From positions 10,471-74,470 of the forward strand of contig CAWITA010000029.1 of the NCBI GenBank assembly GCA_963838835.1: 64,000 nucleotides of DNA, written 5' to 3'. The number at the start of each line of letters is the position of its first letter. The stretch's first letter is position 1. This stretch comes from Bog-473 sp963838835. GTDB lineage: Bacteria > Actinomycetota > Acidimicrobiia > Acidimicrobiales > RAAP-2. This document shows positions 42,773 through 51,121 of this stretch, piece by piece. Under the pieces are notes generated by a model that saw only the letters and a program-made list of their open reading frames with translations, was not told where the DNA came from and did not search any database. The position numbers and the translations under genes were made by a program.

Positions 42773-43171
42773 ATGGCGCAGCAGATCCCACTAGTCGACT
42801 ACCTGGAGCTCGGGGATGAGCCCCACCTGGTGGCCAACGAATGCGCGGCGTGCGGTGCCCGCTTCTTCGACCGCCGCAACGCCTGCGCCGCCTGCGAGGG
42901 CACCGACTTCGAGAAGGTCCGCGTGGCCAATACGGGCGAGGTCCGGGCGTTCACCATCGTGGCCTTCGCCGCGCCGGGAATCCCGGTTCCCTTCGTCGCC
43001 GCAGTGGTCGACTGCGAAGGCACGAGCGTGCGGGCCAACCTGATCAACGTGACACCCGACCCCGAACACGTGTCACTGGGCATGAAGGTGCGTCTGGCCA
43101 CCGAGGTGATCGGCACCGACGACAACGGCACCGAAGCGATCGGCTTCGGCTTCGAACCACTGGGAGGTTGA
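42773..43171 (+). CDS. DUF35 (zinc ribbon plus OB-fold) protein, thiolase partner
   Basis: A 132-residue DUF35 protein: zinc ribbon CAACGARFFDRRNACAAC at about 24-41, then an OB fold (VRAFTIVAFAAPGIPVPFVAAVV, VRANLIN). It is followed 5 nt later by a full thiolase gene, and this pairing is common in actinobacterial lipid degradation, where the DUF35 protein stabilises the thiolase and may present acyl-CoA. The ATG follows the operator region directly. It is shorter than the DUF35 at 27766, lacking the N-terminal extension. Confidence 0.9.
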   Translation: MAQQIPLVDYLELGDEPHLVANECAACGARFFDRRNACAACEGTDFEKVRVANTGEVRAFTIVAFAAPGIPVPFVAAVVDCEGTSVRANLINVTPDPEHVSLGMKVRLATEVIGTDDNGTEAIGFGFEPLGG

Positions 43172-43176
43172 GCAGC

Positions 43177-44388
43177 ATGGCATCGGCATCCGAAGAGCTG
43201 TGGGTCCTGGGTATCCACATGACCAAGTTCGGCAAGCACCCGGACAAGGACACGACTGACCTGGCCGCCGAGGCCGTGCGCGGGGCGCTCGCCGATGGCG
43301 GCGTCACCATGAAGGACATGGGGATCATCGGCGCCGGCAATCTCATGGGCGGCGCGCTGCCGATCGGTCAGGTCGTCCAGAAGCAGCTGGGCCAGACCGG
43401 CATCCCCGTCTACAACGTGTCCAACGCATGTGCCACGGGCGCCACGGCGCTTCGGGTCGTCTGCATGTCCATCAAGGCAGGCGAGACCGACATGGGCCTG
43501 GCCTTCGGGGTCGAGAAGCTGGCCGGCGCCGGCCTGCTTGCCGGCGGGAGCCGCAAGAGCGACGACAACACCTTCACACCCTCGGGGCGCTTCGGCTCGG
43601 TGGCGGCCATCGACGGCCGCCTGGGCACCGAGACCATGCCCGGTGTCTTCGCACAGATCGGCATGGAGTACGGCCACCGCTACGGCGGCACCAGCTTCGA
43701 GCTCTTCGCGAAGATCAGCGAGAAGAACCACATGCACTCGACGCTGAATCCGCTGGCGGCGTACACCAAGAAGATGACCCTCGACGAGATCATGAACGAC
43801 GTGATGATCGCCTACCCCAACACGCGGCCGATGTGCTCGGCCAACTGCGACGGCGCGGCAGCCGCGGTCGTCGTGTCGGGCTCCAAGCTCAAGACCCTGT
43901 CGCTCGAGCAGCAGAAACGCGCCGTCAAGATCTCGGCGTCGATCCTCACCACGGACCCGTGGGAAGAAGCGTGCCAGATCCTGCCGAACGTCAACACACT
44001 CACGCGCAACGCGGCGACCCAGGCCTACGAACAGGCCGGTGTGGGTCCCCAGGACTTGAACCTGGTGGAGCTGCACGACTGCTTCGCCACCGCCGAGCTG
44101 GTCCACTACGACAACCTGATGCTCTGCGAGCGGGGCGGTGCCGCCGACTACTTCCAGTCGGGTGCGACGTGGCGTGACGGGTCGACCCCGGTGAACGTCT
44201 CGGGCGGCCTCGAGTCGAAAGGCCACCCCATCGCCGCCACCGGCATCGCCAACGTCTGGGAGGTGACGACCCACCTGCGCGGTGAGGCGGGAGACCGCCA
44301 GATCGCGGGCGCCAAGGTCGGCCTGACCCACGTGATCGGCCTCGGCTCGGCTTGTGGGGTGCACATCTTGGAGAAGTCGGCCGCCTAG
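43177..44388 (+). CDS. SCP-x/lipid-transfer-type thiolase (acetyl-CoA acetyltransferase)
   Basis: A 403-residue thiolase with all catalytic residues: nucleophile Cys85 in NVSNACATGAT, His in the ELHDCFA segment, GGLESKGHPIAATG with the active His, and the second Cys in GLGSACGVHIL. It should carry out thiolytic cleavage of 3-ketoacyl-CoA, in contrast with the Cys-less homologue at 26594. Co-transcribed with the DUF35 gene upstream (5-nt gap) under the palindromic operator at 42737-42755. Confidence 0.92.
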   Translation: MASASEELWVLGIHMTKFGKHPDKDTTDLAAEAVRGALADGGVTMKDMGIIGAGNLMGGALPIGQVVQKQLGQTGIPVYNVSNACATGATALRVVCMSIKAGETDMGLAFGVEKLAGAGLLAGGSRKSDDNTFTPSGRFGSVAAIDGRLGTETMPGVFAQIGMEYGHRYGGTSFELFAKISEKNHMHSTLNPLAAYTKKMTLDEIMNDVMIAYPNTRPMCSANCDGAAAAVVVSGSKLKTLSLEQQKRAVKISASILTTDPWEEACQILPNVNTLTRNAATQAYEQAGVGPQDLNLVELHDCFATAELVHYDNLMLCERGGAADYFQSGATWRDGSTPVNVSGGLESKGHPIAATGIANVWEVTTHLRGEAGDRQIAGAKVGLTHVIGLGSACGVHILEKSAA

Positions 44389-44415
44389 GAGACGTCCGCG
44401 GACGGGAGAGCGGAG

Positions 44416-45183
44416 GTGACCTCGTCCTCCTCGCCCGTGTACGACTCCATTGGGCTCGGTTACGTCGCGCATCGACGACCCGACCCACGGTGGGCGGCGG
44501 TGGTCGCCGAACACCTCCGTGGCGTCGACGCGGACGGTTTCGTGGTCAACGTGGGGGCCGGCACCGGTTCCTACGAGCCGACTCACTGTGCAGTGCTCGC
44601 GGTTGAGCCGTCCAGCGTCATGGTGACACAGCGGCCGACCGGCGCCGCGCCGGTCGTGCGGGCCAGCGCGTCGGCACTTCCGTTGGGCTCGGGACGCGCG
44701 GACGCTGCGCTGGCGATCCTGACCGTGCACCACTGGGACGACGCCGCGGCCGGTCTGGCCGAGTTGTGCCGCATCGCGCCGCAGCGGATCGTGCTGGCGA
44801 TCGATTTCGACTTGCACGCCACCTTTTGGCTGCTCGAGGAGTACCTGCCCGAGGTGGGCGACCACACTCGGTGCTGCGCTCCCGGATTCGAGGAGATCGC
44901 GGGCGCCATCGGGGCGACCACGTTGGTGCCGTTGCTCGTACCCCGCGACATGGAGGATGGCGTGCTCGGCGCCTATTGGTGTCGCCCGGAGGCGTACCTC
45001 GATCCTGGCGTCCGGGCCAACTGCTCAGGCCTGGCACTGGCCGATGCAGCCGTCATCGCTCGCGGTATCGACCGGCTCGCAGCGGACCTGGCCAACGGCG
45101 CGTGGCACGAGCGACACGCCGAATTCGACCACCTCGATGCGGTGGATCTGGGGTACCGGCTCCTCGTCGCCGACGCTCGCTGA
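44416..45183 (+). CDS. class I SAM-dependent methyltransferase
   Basis: A 255-residue methyltransferase of the ubiE/type-11 class. Motif I is VVNVGAGTGSYEP (about 43-55), the acidic strand 2 is VLAVEPSSVMV, and ADAALAILTVHHWDD is the post-motif II segment. The C-terminal part is helical. The GTG is 27 nt after the thiolase stop on the same strand, so it may belong to that transcript. No clue to the substrate. Confidence 0.85.
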   Translation: MTSSSSPVYDSIGLGYVAHRRPDPRWAAVVAEHLRGVDADGFVVNVGAGTGSYEPTHCAVLAVEPSSVMVTQRPTGAAPVVRASASALPLGSGRADAALAILTVHHWDDAAAGLAELCRIAPQRIVLAIDFDLHATFWLLEEYLPEVGDHTRCCAPGFEEIAGAIGATTLVPLLVPRDMEDGVLGAYWCRPEAYLDPGVRANCSGLALADAAVIARGIDRLAADLANGAWHERHAEFDHLDAVDLGYRLLVADAR

Positions 45184-45208
45184 CCAGCGGGAGCGCTCGG
45201 CCGACCCC

Positions 45209-46453
45209 TCAGACCGCCGTCGCCTTGGCCGGCGGCGGACGTCCCCGCTGTTCGTTCTGGAGGCGTAGGCGGTTGTGGAACGCGCAGAGCAGCCGTCCGT
45301 TCTCTTGGGTGGTCGCGCCCCCTTCGGCGTAGGGCTCGATGTGGTCACCCTGGCAGTTCTCCGACGGCTCATAGCAATAGGGATGGGTGCACATCCGGTC
45401 GCGCACCTCGAGCGCCCGCCGGGTGCCGCCGGTGAAGAGCCGGGCGCGCACCGAGACGTCGACTCTGGTCCCCAACGAGAAAATGGCCCGCTCGAAGTAG
45501 GCGGCTTCGAGCCAGGGCACGACGGAAGCCGGGGCGAGGACGATGCCGTTCTCGATCTCGCAGATGCGCCCGTACAGCGTCTCGTAGCCCACCAGGACCG
45601 TGAACAGAGGCGCCGGCTTGAGGCCATCGGCGGGAGCGGTGCGGCTGCGGGTCGCCATCTCGACGAGGGCGTCGGCCCGGCGCTGCGCCGAGGTGCGAGC
45701 CAGCTCGTCGAGGTGCGCGGTCCGTCCCAGGCGCTCCCTGGCCTCGGCGCAGTCAGCCTCGAACAGGGCGTGTTCCAACCGGTTGAGCTCGGCCGAGACG
45801 ATCGTCCCCGAGATGGGGTCGAGCGTCATCTGGCCCAAGAACATCCCGTCGATGCTGGGTTCGAGGTAGACGTTGCGCGCTGCCTCGCGTTCCTCGTCCT
45901 CGGCGTCGGCGCCCTCGGGGTCGGCGAGCTGCTTCCAGTAACGCAGCGCCCGGTAGAAGTCCTCGAACCCCATCTGGGCCGCCTGCGACACGAGCATGGC
46001 CTCGTCTCTCTGCATGGACGCCTCGGTGCGTTGCGCCCGCGCCGCGGCGATGGCCTTGGCCTGGTCGACACCGATCTCTCCGTCCCGCCAGGCCTGTGCG
46101 CACCTGGGCAGGTGGCGCAGCGCCCGGCCGAGGCGCACCCGGCGCCGGGCCGCCGGTCGCGGCACGCGACAACGCGTTGCGATCCACGCCGCCGCGGTCT
46201 TGGCCCCGTCGGCCGCCCACTCCTCTTGGGTCTCGAAGGCCGCACTCGCCTCGGTGACGAAGGCCTCGAGGCGCCCCAAGAGCCGGTGCAACTCTTCGAT
46301 GGAGGCGCAGTCGCCGTAGTTGGCCGCGCCGGAGTCGACGAGTGCTCCGAGCGATTCGGCGAGTGCGTCCAACTCCATCGGGGCCATCGAAGCACGGCGC
46401 TGTGACACGAGGCCGGCGTTCGACGAGGAAGAAAACTTCACAATTTCCTGCAC
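45209..46453 (-). CDS. DUF222/HNH endonuclease domain protein
   Basis: A 414-residue actinobacterial DUF222-HNH protein. The N-terminal 300 residues are the helical DUF222 region (SIEELHRLLGRLEAFVTEAS, RTEASMQRDEAML). The C-terminal nuclease domain has HNH features CTHPYCYEPSENCQGDHIEPY and CAFHNRLR; the Cys and His residues fit a zinc-bound beta-beta-alpha-metal fold. These proteins are frequently repeated in actinobacterial genomes and are not proven mobile elements. It is convergent with the methyltransferase gene (25-nt gap). Confidence 0.9.
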   Translation of the reverse strand: MQEIVKFSSSSNAGLVSQRRASMAPMELDALAESLGALVDSGAANYGDCASIEELHRLLGRLEAFVTEASAAFETQEEWAADGAKTAAAWIATRCRVPRPAARRRVRLGRALRHLPRCAQAWRDGEIGVDQAKAIAAARAQRTEASMQRDEAMLVSQAAQMGFEDFYRALRYWKQLADPEGADAEDEEREAARNVYLEPSIDGMFLGQMTLDPISGTIVSAELNRLEHALFEADCAEARERLGRTAHLDELARTSAQRRADALVEMATRSRTAPADGLKPAPLFTVLVGYETLYGRICEIENGIVLAPASVVPWLEAAYFERAIFSLGTRVDVSVRARLFTGGTRRALEVRDRMCTHPYCYEPSENCQGDHIEPYAEGGATTQENGRLLCAFHNRLRLQNEQRGRPPPAKATAV

Positions 46454-46573
46454 AAATCGCTCTTTGGCGCAACCGTTCTCCGGGGGGATCTGCGCCTGCG
46501 TGGTAGGTGATGGAGGTAGTGGCGTAGGTGGTGCGTCGTGGGGGGTGCGGTGGCCGGTGCGAGGTGGAAGGCG

Positions 46574-47956
46574 CTACGAAGCCTCAGCGGCGGCCAACGG
46601 CACGGGGCGGGCCAGGCTCCAGCTGAACGTGTCCTCGATGTCATCGAGCGCGAGCGGTGAGGCCAGATCCTCGACGGTTGGGCCCAGGCGGTCGGCGACC
46701 CTCTGCAGCAGGTCGCCGTCGAAGCCCCACAGGGCAACGGCGTTACCGCCGAGGATGCGTCGGAGATCATCTTCGGGCATGCCCCCGAAGATGTAGCGCA
46801 GCGTCTCGCGGTGGACCGGCGCGGCGCCCTCGAGATGCGGGTAGTCCGCCCCCCACATCAGCTTGTCGATGCCGATGTCGTGGCGCATCTCAGCCTCGTA
46901 GCGCTTCATCAGCGAGCCGCCCAACCACACATGCTTTTCGAAGTAGTCACGGGGCCGCATCTGGAGGTAGGTGCGGACCGGAGCCCCGCCGTGGGTGTCG
47001 AAAAAGGACTCCATGTCTCTGATCAGAGACGGCAGCCACTGCACGCCGTTCTCGGTGACCACGACCCTGAGGTCGGGGTGGCGGTCGAACACGCCGCCGA
47101 AGATCATGAACCACAGCGGCCGACGGGTGAAGACGAACACCTCGTAGAGGCCGAGCATGCCCCCATGGACCGGGTCGTAGAGGAACTTCGTGTCGGTCGC
47201 CGAGCCGGAGGCCCCGGTGTGCAGGTTCACCACCATCTGGTGCTCCTCGCATGCGCTCCAGAACGGCTCGTAGTACTCGTCGGCGTACCCAGGCAGCTTG
47301 GACGTGACCGACATCGCGGGCAACATCACACCACCGAAGATCCCGTTGGTCCGGGCCCACGCCATCTCAGCGACGGCGCGGTCCATGTCGTGGAAGTCGA
47401 TCGGCATGCAGCCCGCCCGGCGACCCGGGGCGGCGGCGCAGAACTCAGCGAGCCAGCGCAGGTATCCGTGCAGCGCCGGCCAGACGACCTCGAGGCCTTT
47501 GTCCGACTGCGCCCCCAGGTACATGGCGGGCGAGAGTCCGCCCGCCAGGACGGGTCCCGGGAGGGTGACCTCGGCATGTATCCCCTGCTGCTCGAGTACC
47601 GAGAGACGCTTGCCGTCACCGTCGCCCGGCACGACCCAGTCGGTGCCGTAGTGGGCCAGCCAACTCTCGGCGGCCGCGATGTCGACCCCCATGCCGGCGA
47701 GGCGCCGTGCCGCCGTTGCGCGCACCGGATCGGACTCGTCCACCTCGCCCGGGTCGAATCCGCCGAACATCGAGATGGCCAGTGACGACAAGTCTCCGAA
47801 CGCCGCCACGGCCTCGCGGTGGCCGGGGTCCACGTAGGAGAGGAAGTGGTCGAGGCTGTCCGGTGAGGCGTGGGTGTCGGCCGACACGACGACGTAATTG
47901 CGGCCGGTTTTGTCCCGCTGGCTCGTTCGCGCCGATCCGCTTGCTCCCTCATCCAT
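46574..47956 (-). CDS. amidohydrolase family protein (amidohydrolase 2/decarboxylase type)
   Basis: A 460-residue TIM-barrel metal-dependent hydrolase. The N-terminal VVSADTHASP gives the first metal motif; later ligands are in MVVNLHTGAS and WGADYPHLEG. The subgroup contains both hydrolases and ACMS/resorcylate-type decarboxylases, and the long loops (DIGIDKLMWGADYPH) are shared with actinobacterial members of aromatic or lipid pathways. ATG 47956 gives a hydrophilic 20-residue lead. The 120 bp between its stop and the HNH gene (46454-46573) are G/T rich on the plus strand and hold no gene. Confidence 0.87.
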   Translation of the reverse strand: MDEGASGSARTSQRDKTGRNYVVVSADTHASPDSLDHFLSYVDPGHREAVAAFGDLSSLAISMFGGFDPGEVDESDPVRATAARRLAGMGVDIAAAESWLAHYGTDWVVPGDGDGKRLSVLEQQGIHAEVTLPGPVLAGGLSPAMYLGAQSDKGLEVVWPALHGYLRWLAEFCAAAPGRRAGCMPIDFHDMDRAVAEMAWARTNGIFGGVMLPAMSVTSKLPGYADEYYEPFWSACEEHQMVVNLHTGASGSATDTKFLYDPVHGGMLGLYEVFVFTRRPLWFMIFGGVFDRHPDLRVVVTENGVQWLPSLIRDMESFFDTHGGAPVRTYLQMRPRDYFEKHVWLGGSLMKRYEAEMRHDIGIDKLMWGADYPHLEGAAPVHRETLRYIFGGMPEDDLRRILGGNAVALWGFDGDLLQRVADRLGPTVEDLASPLALDDIEDTFSWSLARPVPLAAAEAS

Positions 47957-48065
47957 TGGAACCGTCCCCGTTCGAGATCTCCCTGGTCAGTCCTCCGCAC
48001 ACTATCTCTGGCCTCGTTCGTCCAAGCGTGGCACCACCAGCCGGTTAATTTGGCCGCGAACTCCC

Positions 48066-48845
48066 ATGCATACCTCCTCTACGGTCGTCCTGGTCCTGGC
48101 CGTCTTCGCCGCCAGCCTCGTGGAGATGGTCGAGGCGCTGACCATCGTCGTGGCCGCAGGGGTGAGCCGGGGGTGGCGCTCCGCGCTGGAGGGCGCTGCC
48201 GCGGCGGCAGCCGTCCTGGGCGTGCTCGTGCTGGCGGTGGGCGTCCCGCTCATTCGCTACGTCCCGATCGACTCGTTGCGCGTGGTCGTGGGGGCGCTCC
48301 TCCTCGTGCTCGGTCTGTCGTGGCTACGCAAGGCGATCCTCCGCTCGAGCGGCCACAAGGCCCTGCACGACGAGGACAAGATCTACGCCGACACGGTGGC
48401 CGAGCTCGACTCGGGTGACGAGGCAGCCGCAAGGTCGGGCGGGGGCCGCGACGGAGTCGGTTTCGCGGTGGCGTTCAAGGGGGTCTTCCTCGAGGGCATG
48501 GAGGTGGTGCTGATCGTCATCAGCCTCGGCGCGGCACAAAACCGCCTGGGCCTGGCCGCGCTGGCAGCGGGGGCGGCGGTCGTCCTCGTGGGCATCGTCG
48601 GCCTCCTGGTGGCGCGCCAGCTCAGCGAGGTCCCCGAGAACACCATCAAGACGTTGGTCGGCGTCATGCTCACCAGCTTCGGTGTGTTCTGGGTGGGCGA
48701 GGGCGCCGGGGTGAATTGGCCCGGCGGCGACCTGGCCATCCCAGTGCTGGCCGGCTTCTTCGTGGTGGTCTACTTCGCGCTGACGGCCTTCATGCGAACG
48801 CTGCTTCCCGCCCCGGCGGTCGAGAGAGAGGGTGCGACGCAGTGA
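48066..48845 (+). CDS. multi-pass membrane protein with paired acidic motifs (COG4280-like)
   Basis: A 259-residue integral membrane protein with about seven helices. Two similar halves are apparent: EMVEALTIVVA in helix 1 and LEGMEVVLIVISLG near residues 143-156. Such ExxE-type motifs recall the REGLE box of FTR1-family iron permeases and the acidic motifs of UPF0016 cation exchangers, so metal transport is a reasonable guess but not shown. The ATG is 14 nt after a TAATTT hexamer (48046-48051). Translation of the next small gene is coupled to it (TGATG). Confidence 0.75.
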   Translation: MHTSSTVVLVLAVFAASLVEMVEALTIVVAAGVSRGWRSALEGAAAAAAVLGVLVLAVGVPLIRYVPIDSLRVVVGALLLVLGLSWLRKAILRSSGHKALHDEDKIYADTVAELDSGDEAAARSGGGRDGVGFAVAFKGVFLEGMEVVLIVISLGAAQNRLGLAALAAGAAVVLVGIVGLLVARQLSEVPENTIKTLVGVMLTSFGVFWVGEGAGVNWPGGDLAIPVLAGFFVVVYFALTAFMRTLLPAPAVEREGATQ

Positions 48846-49066
48846 TGGCGGCCATCAGAAAGGGACTGGTGGCGTTCGGCCGCTTCTGGTGGGACTTCTT
48901 GATCGGTGACACCCCCGAACTCGCGCTGGCGACCGGCGTCATCGTCGCCGTGGCCTTTCTGCTCGACGGTAGCCACCTCGTGGGGGCGATCCTCCTGCCG
49001 TTGCTCGCCACGGGCTTCCTCTTCCTCAGCGTGCTGCGCGGCCGGCGCCGGGTCCCCGGAGGGTAG
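48845..49066 (+). CDS. small membrane protein, 73 residues
   Basis: Begins with an ATG that overlaps the stop of the preceding membrane-protein gene (TGATG, 48843-48847). Two hydrophobic segments (about 26-42 and 46-64) are followed by a basic end. The coupling suggests it works with the COG4280-like protein as an accessory subunit. No homology is recognised beyond that. Confidence 0.65.
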   Translation: MAAIRKGLVAFGRFWWDFLIGDTPELALATGVIVAVAFLLDGSHLVGAILLPLLATGFLFLSVLRGRRRVPGG

Positions 49067-49170
49067 GCACTCCTCTCCCCCGGTCCGGTGGTGGTGCGCC
49101 ACACGTTTGGCGTGCCAGTGATCGGCTCGGGGATCGACGCGTGCGCGGTGGGCAGGGTCTGGCGGTTCTG

Positions 49171-49176
49171 TATGGT
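49171..49176 (+). promoter_or_regulatory. leaderless -10 element (TATGGT) for the LLM oxidoreductase
   Basis: TATGGT followed by 7 nt and GTG 49184; the in-frame ATG at 49172 lies inside the hexamer and is therefore not the start. Confidence 0.55.
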
Positions 49177-49183
49177 CGTTTTG

Positions 49184-50111
49184 GTGAAGCGCTTCCGCTT
49201 CGGGCTCCAGGCCAGATCGACAGAACCCGCCGAGATCGTTCGCCAGGCGAGGCGGGCGGAAGAGATCGGTTTCGACGTCTTCCAGGTCGGCGACCACGTG
49301 GGGATGGAGCCCCCTCCCCTCCTGTTTCTGGCGGTTGCCGCGCTGGTCACGCAGCGGATCCGCCTGGGCACGCTCGTGCTCAACAACGACCTCCGCCACC
49401 CCGTCACCCTGGCCCAAGAGCTGGCGACGCTCGACCACCTGAGCGCGGGCCGACTGGAGGTGGGGATCGGGGCCGGCCACAGCTTCACGGAGTACGCCGC
49501 GCTCGGCCTGGCCTTCGACCCGCCGGCAGTACGGAAGCGGCGACTGGCCGAGGCGGTGGAGATTCTTCGGGCACTCCTCGACGGTGAACCGGTGTCCGTC
49601 GGCGACGGGCCCTACCGGCTCGAAGACGCCGTCACCCTGGCTCCCCTGCAGGACCACGTCCCCATCCTCGTCGGGGTCAACGGAAAGGCCGCCCTCGCGC
49701 ACGCGGTCCGCCACGCCGACATCGTCGCTCCCACCATGCTCGGCCGGACGCTGGAGGACGGACAGCGCCATGAGGTCCGGTGGGAGGCCACACGCCTCGA
49801 CGACACCGTCGAATGGATGCGGACGCAGGCGGGCGAGCACTGGCCGTCGCTGGAGCTGCACGCGCTGGTCCAGTCCGTCGTCGTCACGCAGGACCGTGAC
49901 CGTGCCGTCTCGGAGTTCGCGCAGCGCACCGGAATGGCCGTGGCCGACATCTCGTCCACGCCGTTCCTCTCTCTGGGGACGGCCGAGGGGATCGCGCAGC
50001 ACCTCATCACCTGCCGGGAGCGCTGGGGGATTCAGCTACTTCAGTGTGCGGGAGATGGAGACGTTCGCTCCCGTGATGGCCCTGCTCCGGCGCGCTGACG
50101 CCACGGGCTGA
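49184..50111 (+). CDS. LLM class F420-dependent oxidoreductase, frameshifted near its 3' end
   Basis: A luciferase-like TIM-barrel oxidoreductase of about 308 residues. The N-terminus MKRFRFGLQARSTEPAEI and GDHVGMEPPPLLFLAVAA, ELATLDHLSAGRLEVGIGAG fit the F420-dependent TIGR03621-type family. The first frame is good to CRERWG at about 50029; the normal ending SYFSVREMETFAPVMALLRR lies in the next frame, ending at TGA 50111. One surplus G in the run 50025-50029 explains the change (RWGFSYFSVRE). Uncorrected, the gene would end at 50098 with an aberrant tail. Cofactor F420 is presumed from family membership. Confidence 0.85.
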
Positions 50112-50117
50112 CCGGCC

Positions 50118-50987
50118 TCAGGTGGCAGTGCCGACCGGTCTGGCAGGTTCGGGCTCTGCAGAAGGGCTTTCGAGCGTCCGTTCGGGGAACAGGAGAAGGG
50201 CCCCAACGAGGAAGCAGACGGCGCCGACGAACGTTCCGAGGTTGGTCAGAGCCAAGCTGACCAGCTGTCCGTTCGGCTCGACATAGGACGCGATCGCCGA
50301 GACGCCGAAAGCCACCGAGCCGACGAGGTTCAAGAACGTGATCCACCACGGGATGAGGGACGGTCGCCACGCGAACGGCCCGTGACACTCCTCGGCCCAG
50401 GCGAACCAGCTCGCGACGAGGAAGCAGATGGAGCCCAGCGCGTCGGGACGCCACACGGGGTGATGATTGGACGACGCGCCCAAGCCGACCACCAGGGCGC
50501 TGAGCGTCGTCCGGTTGAAGAACAGGGTGCCGGCGAGTTGGATGATGGCCGCCCACCAGTCGATCCGGTGGTGCTGGACTCTGAACAGCGACCGAGGGCC
50601 CTTTCGGCGCGGGTCGTCCATGGACGTCGGCGTCGAGGCGACCTCGTAGTACTGCAGGAAGGAGGCGGCGGTGAAGAAGATCGACCCGATGAAGTAGGTG
50701 AGGTCGTCCGGATTGGCGCCGACGCCAGTCGTGTAGGGAGGGAACGACCCCAACGCGAAGCAGACGGACCCGCACGCGAACAACACACCGATCCACCAGG
50801 CCAAGGCGTGTGGCGCCCACCAGGTCGATCCACTCGAGTGCACCGGGTGCTTGCGGTGCCAGCGCGACTCCCAGGTGACGAGCGTGCCGTCCGGTCGGTG
50901 CAACTCCTCACGGGTGACGAAGGAGCCGAGGCCCCGGCCCCGCACCCGCGCCCAGCCCGTGGGAACATCCAGGTACCCCACTCCCAC
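50118..50987 (-). CDS. multi-pass membrane protein with YrhK-like repeats
   Basis: A 289-residue membrane protein. After 60 hydrophilic residues there are about seven hydrophobic segments built on a recurring G-S-x-x-F/C-x-x-x-S pattern: GSVCFALGSF, GSIFFTAASFL, GSICFLVASWF, GSVAFGVSAI, GAVCFLVGALL. This resembles tandem YrhK-type hairpins. No catalytic or transport motif is seen. The GTG start has TAGGGT (50996-51001) 8 nt upstream. It is convergent with the LLM gene (6 nt between stops). Confidence 0.78.
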   Translation of the reverse strand: MGVGYLDVPTGWARVRGRGLGSFVTREELHRPDGTLVTWESRWHRKHPVHSSGSTWWAPHALAWWIGVLFACGSVCFALGSFPPYTTGVGANPDDLTYFIGSIFFTAASFLQYYEVASTPTSMDDPRRKGPRSLFRVQHHRIDWWAAIIQLAGTLFFNRTTLSALVVGLGASSNHHPVWRPDALGSICFLVASWFAWAEECHGPFAWRPSLIPWWITFLNLVGSVAFGVSAIASYVEPNGQLVSLALTNLGTFVGAVCFLVGALLLFPERTLESPSAEPEPARPVGTAT

Positions 50988-50995
50988 TGCCGGTC

Positions 50996-51001
50996 ACCCT
51001 A
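50996..51001 (-). promoter_or_regulatory. leaderless -10 element (TAGGGT)
   Basis: TAGGGT on the minus strand, 8 nt before GTG 50987. Confidence 0.45.
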
Positions 51002-51121
51002 CGGCACCGTCACCGGTCGGCTCCGGGTGGATGCCGACGCCGGGGCGGATGTCGACCCCGACGGGCATCCGTTGGGCGTCGTCGACGCCGTCTTGGGATG
51101 GGCGCAGGCCGATCGGGCATC

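Noticed and set aside
45209..46453. HNH protein as a mobile element or homing endonuclease
   Set aside because: DUF222-HNH proteins are common stand-alone actinobacterial genes; no intron, intein, inverted repeats or target duplication are visible.
46498..46570. G-quadruplex or coding content in the G/T-rich spacer
   Set aside because: G runs are mostly only two long and irregular; no ORF with a credible start. Not enough to call a feature.
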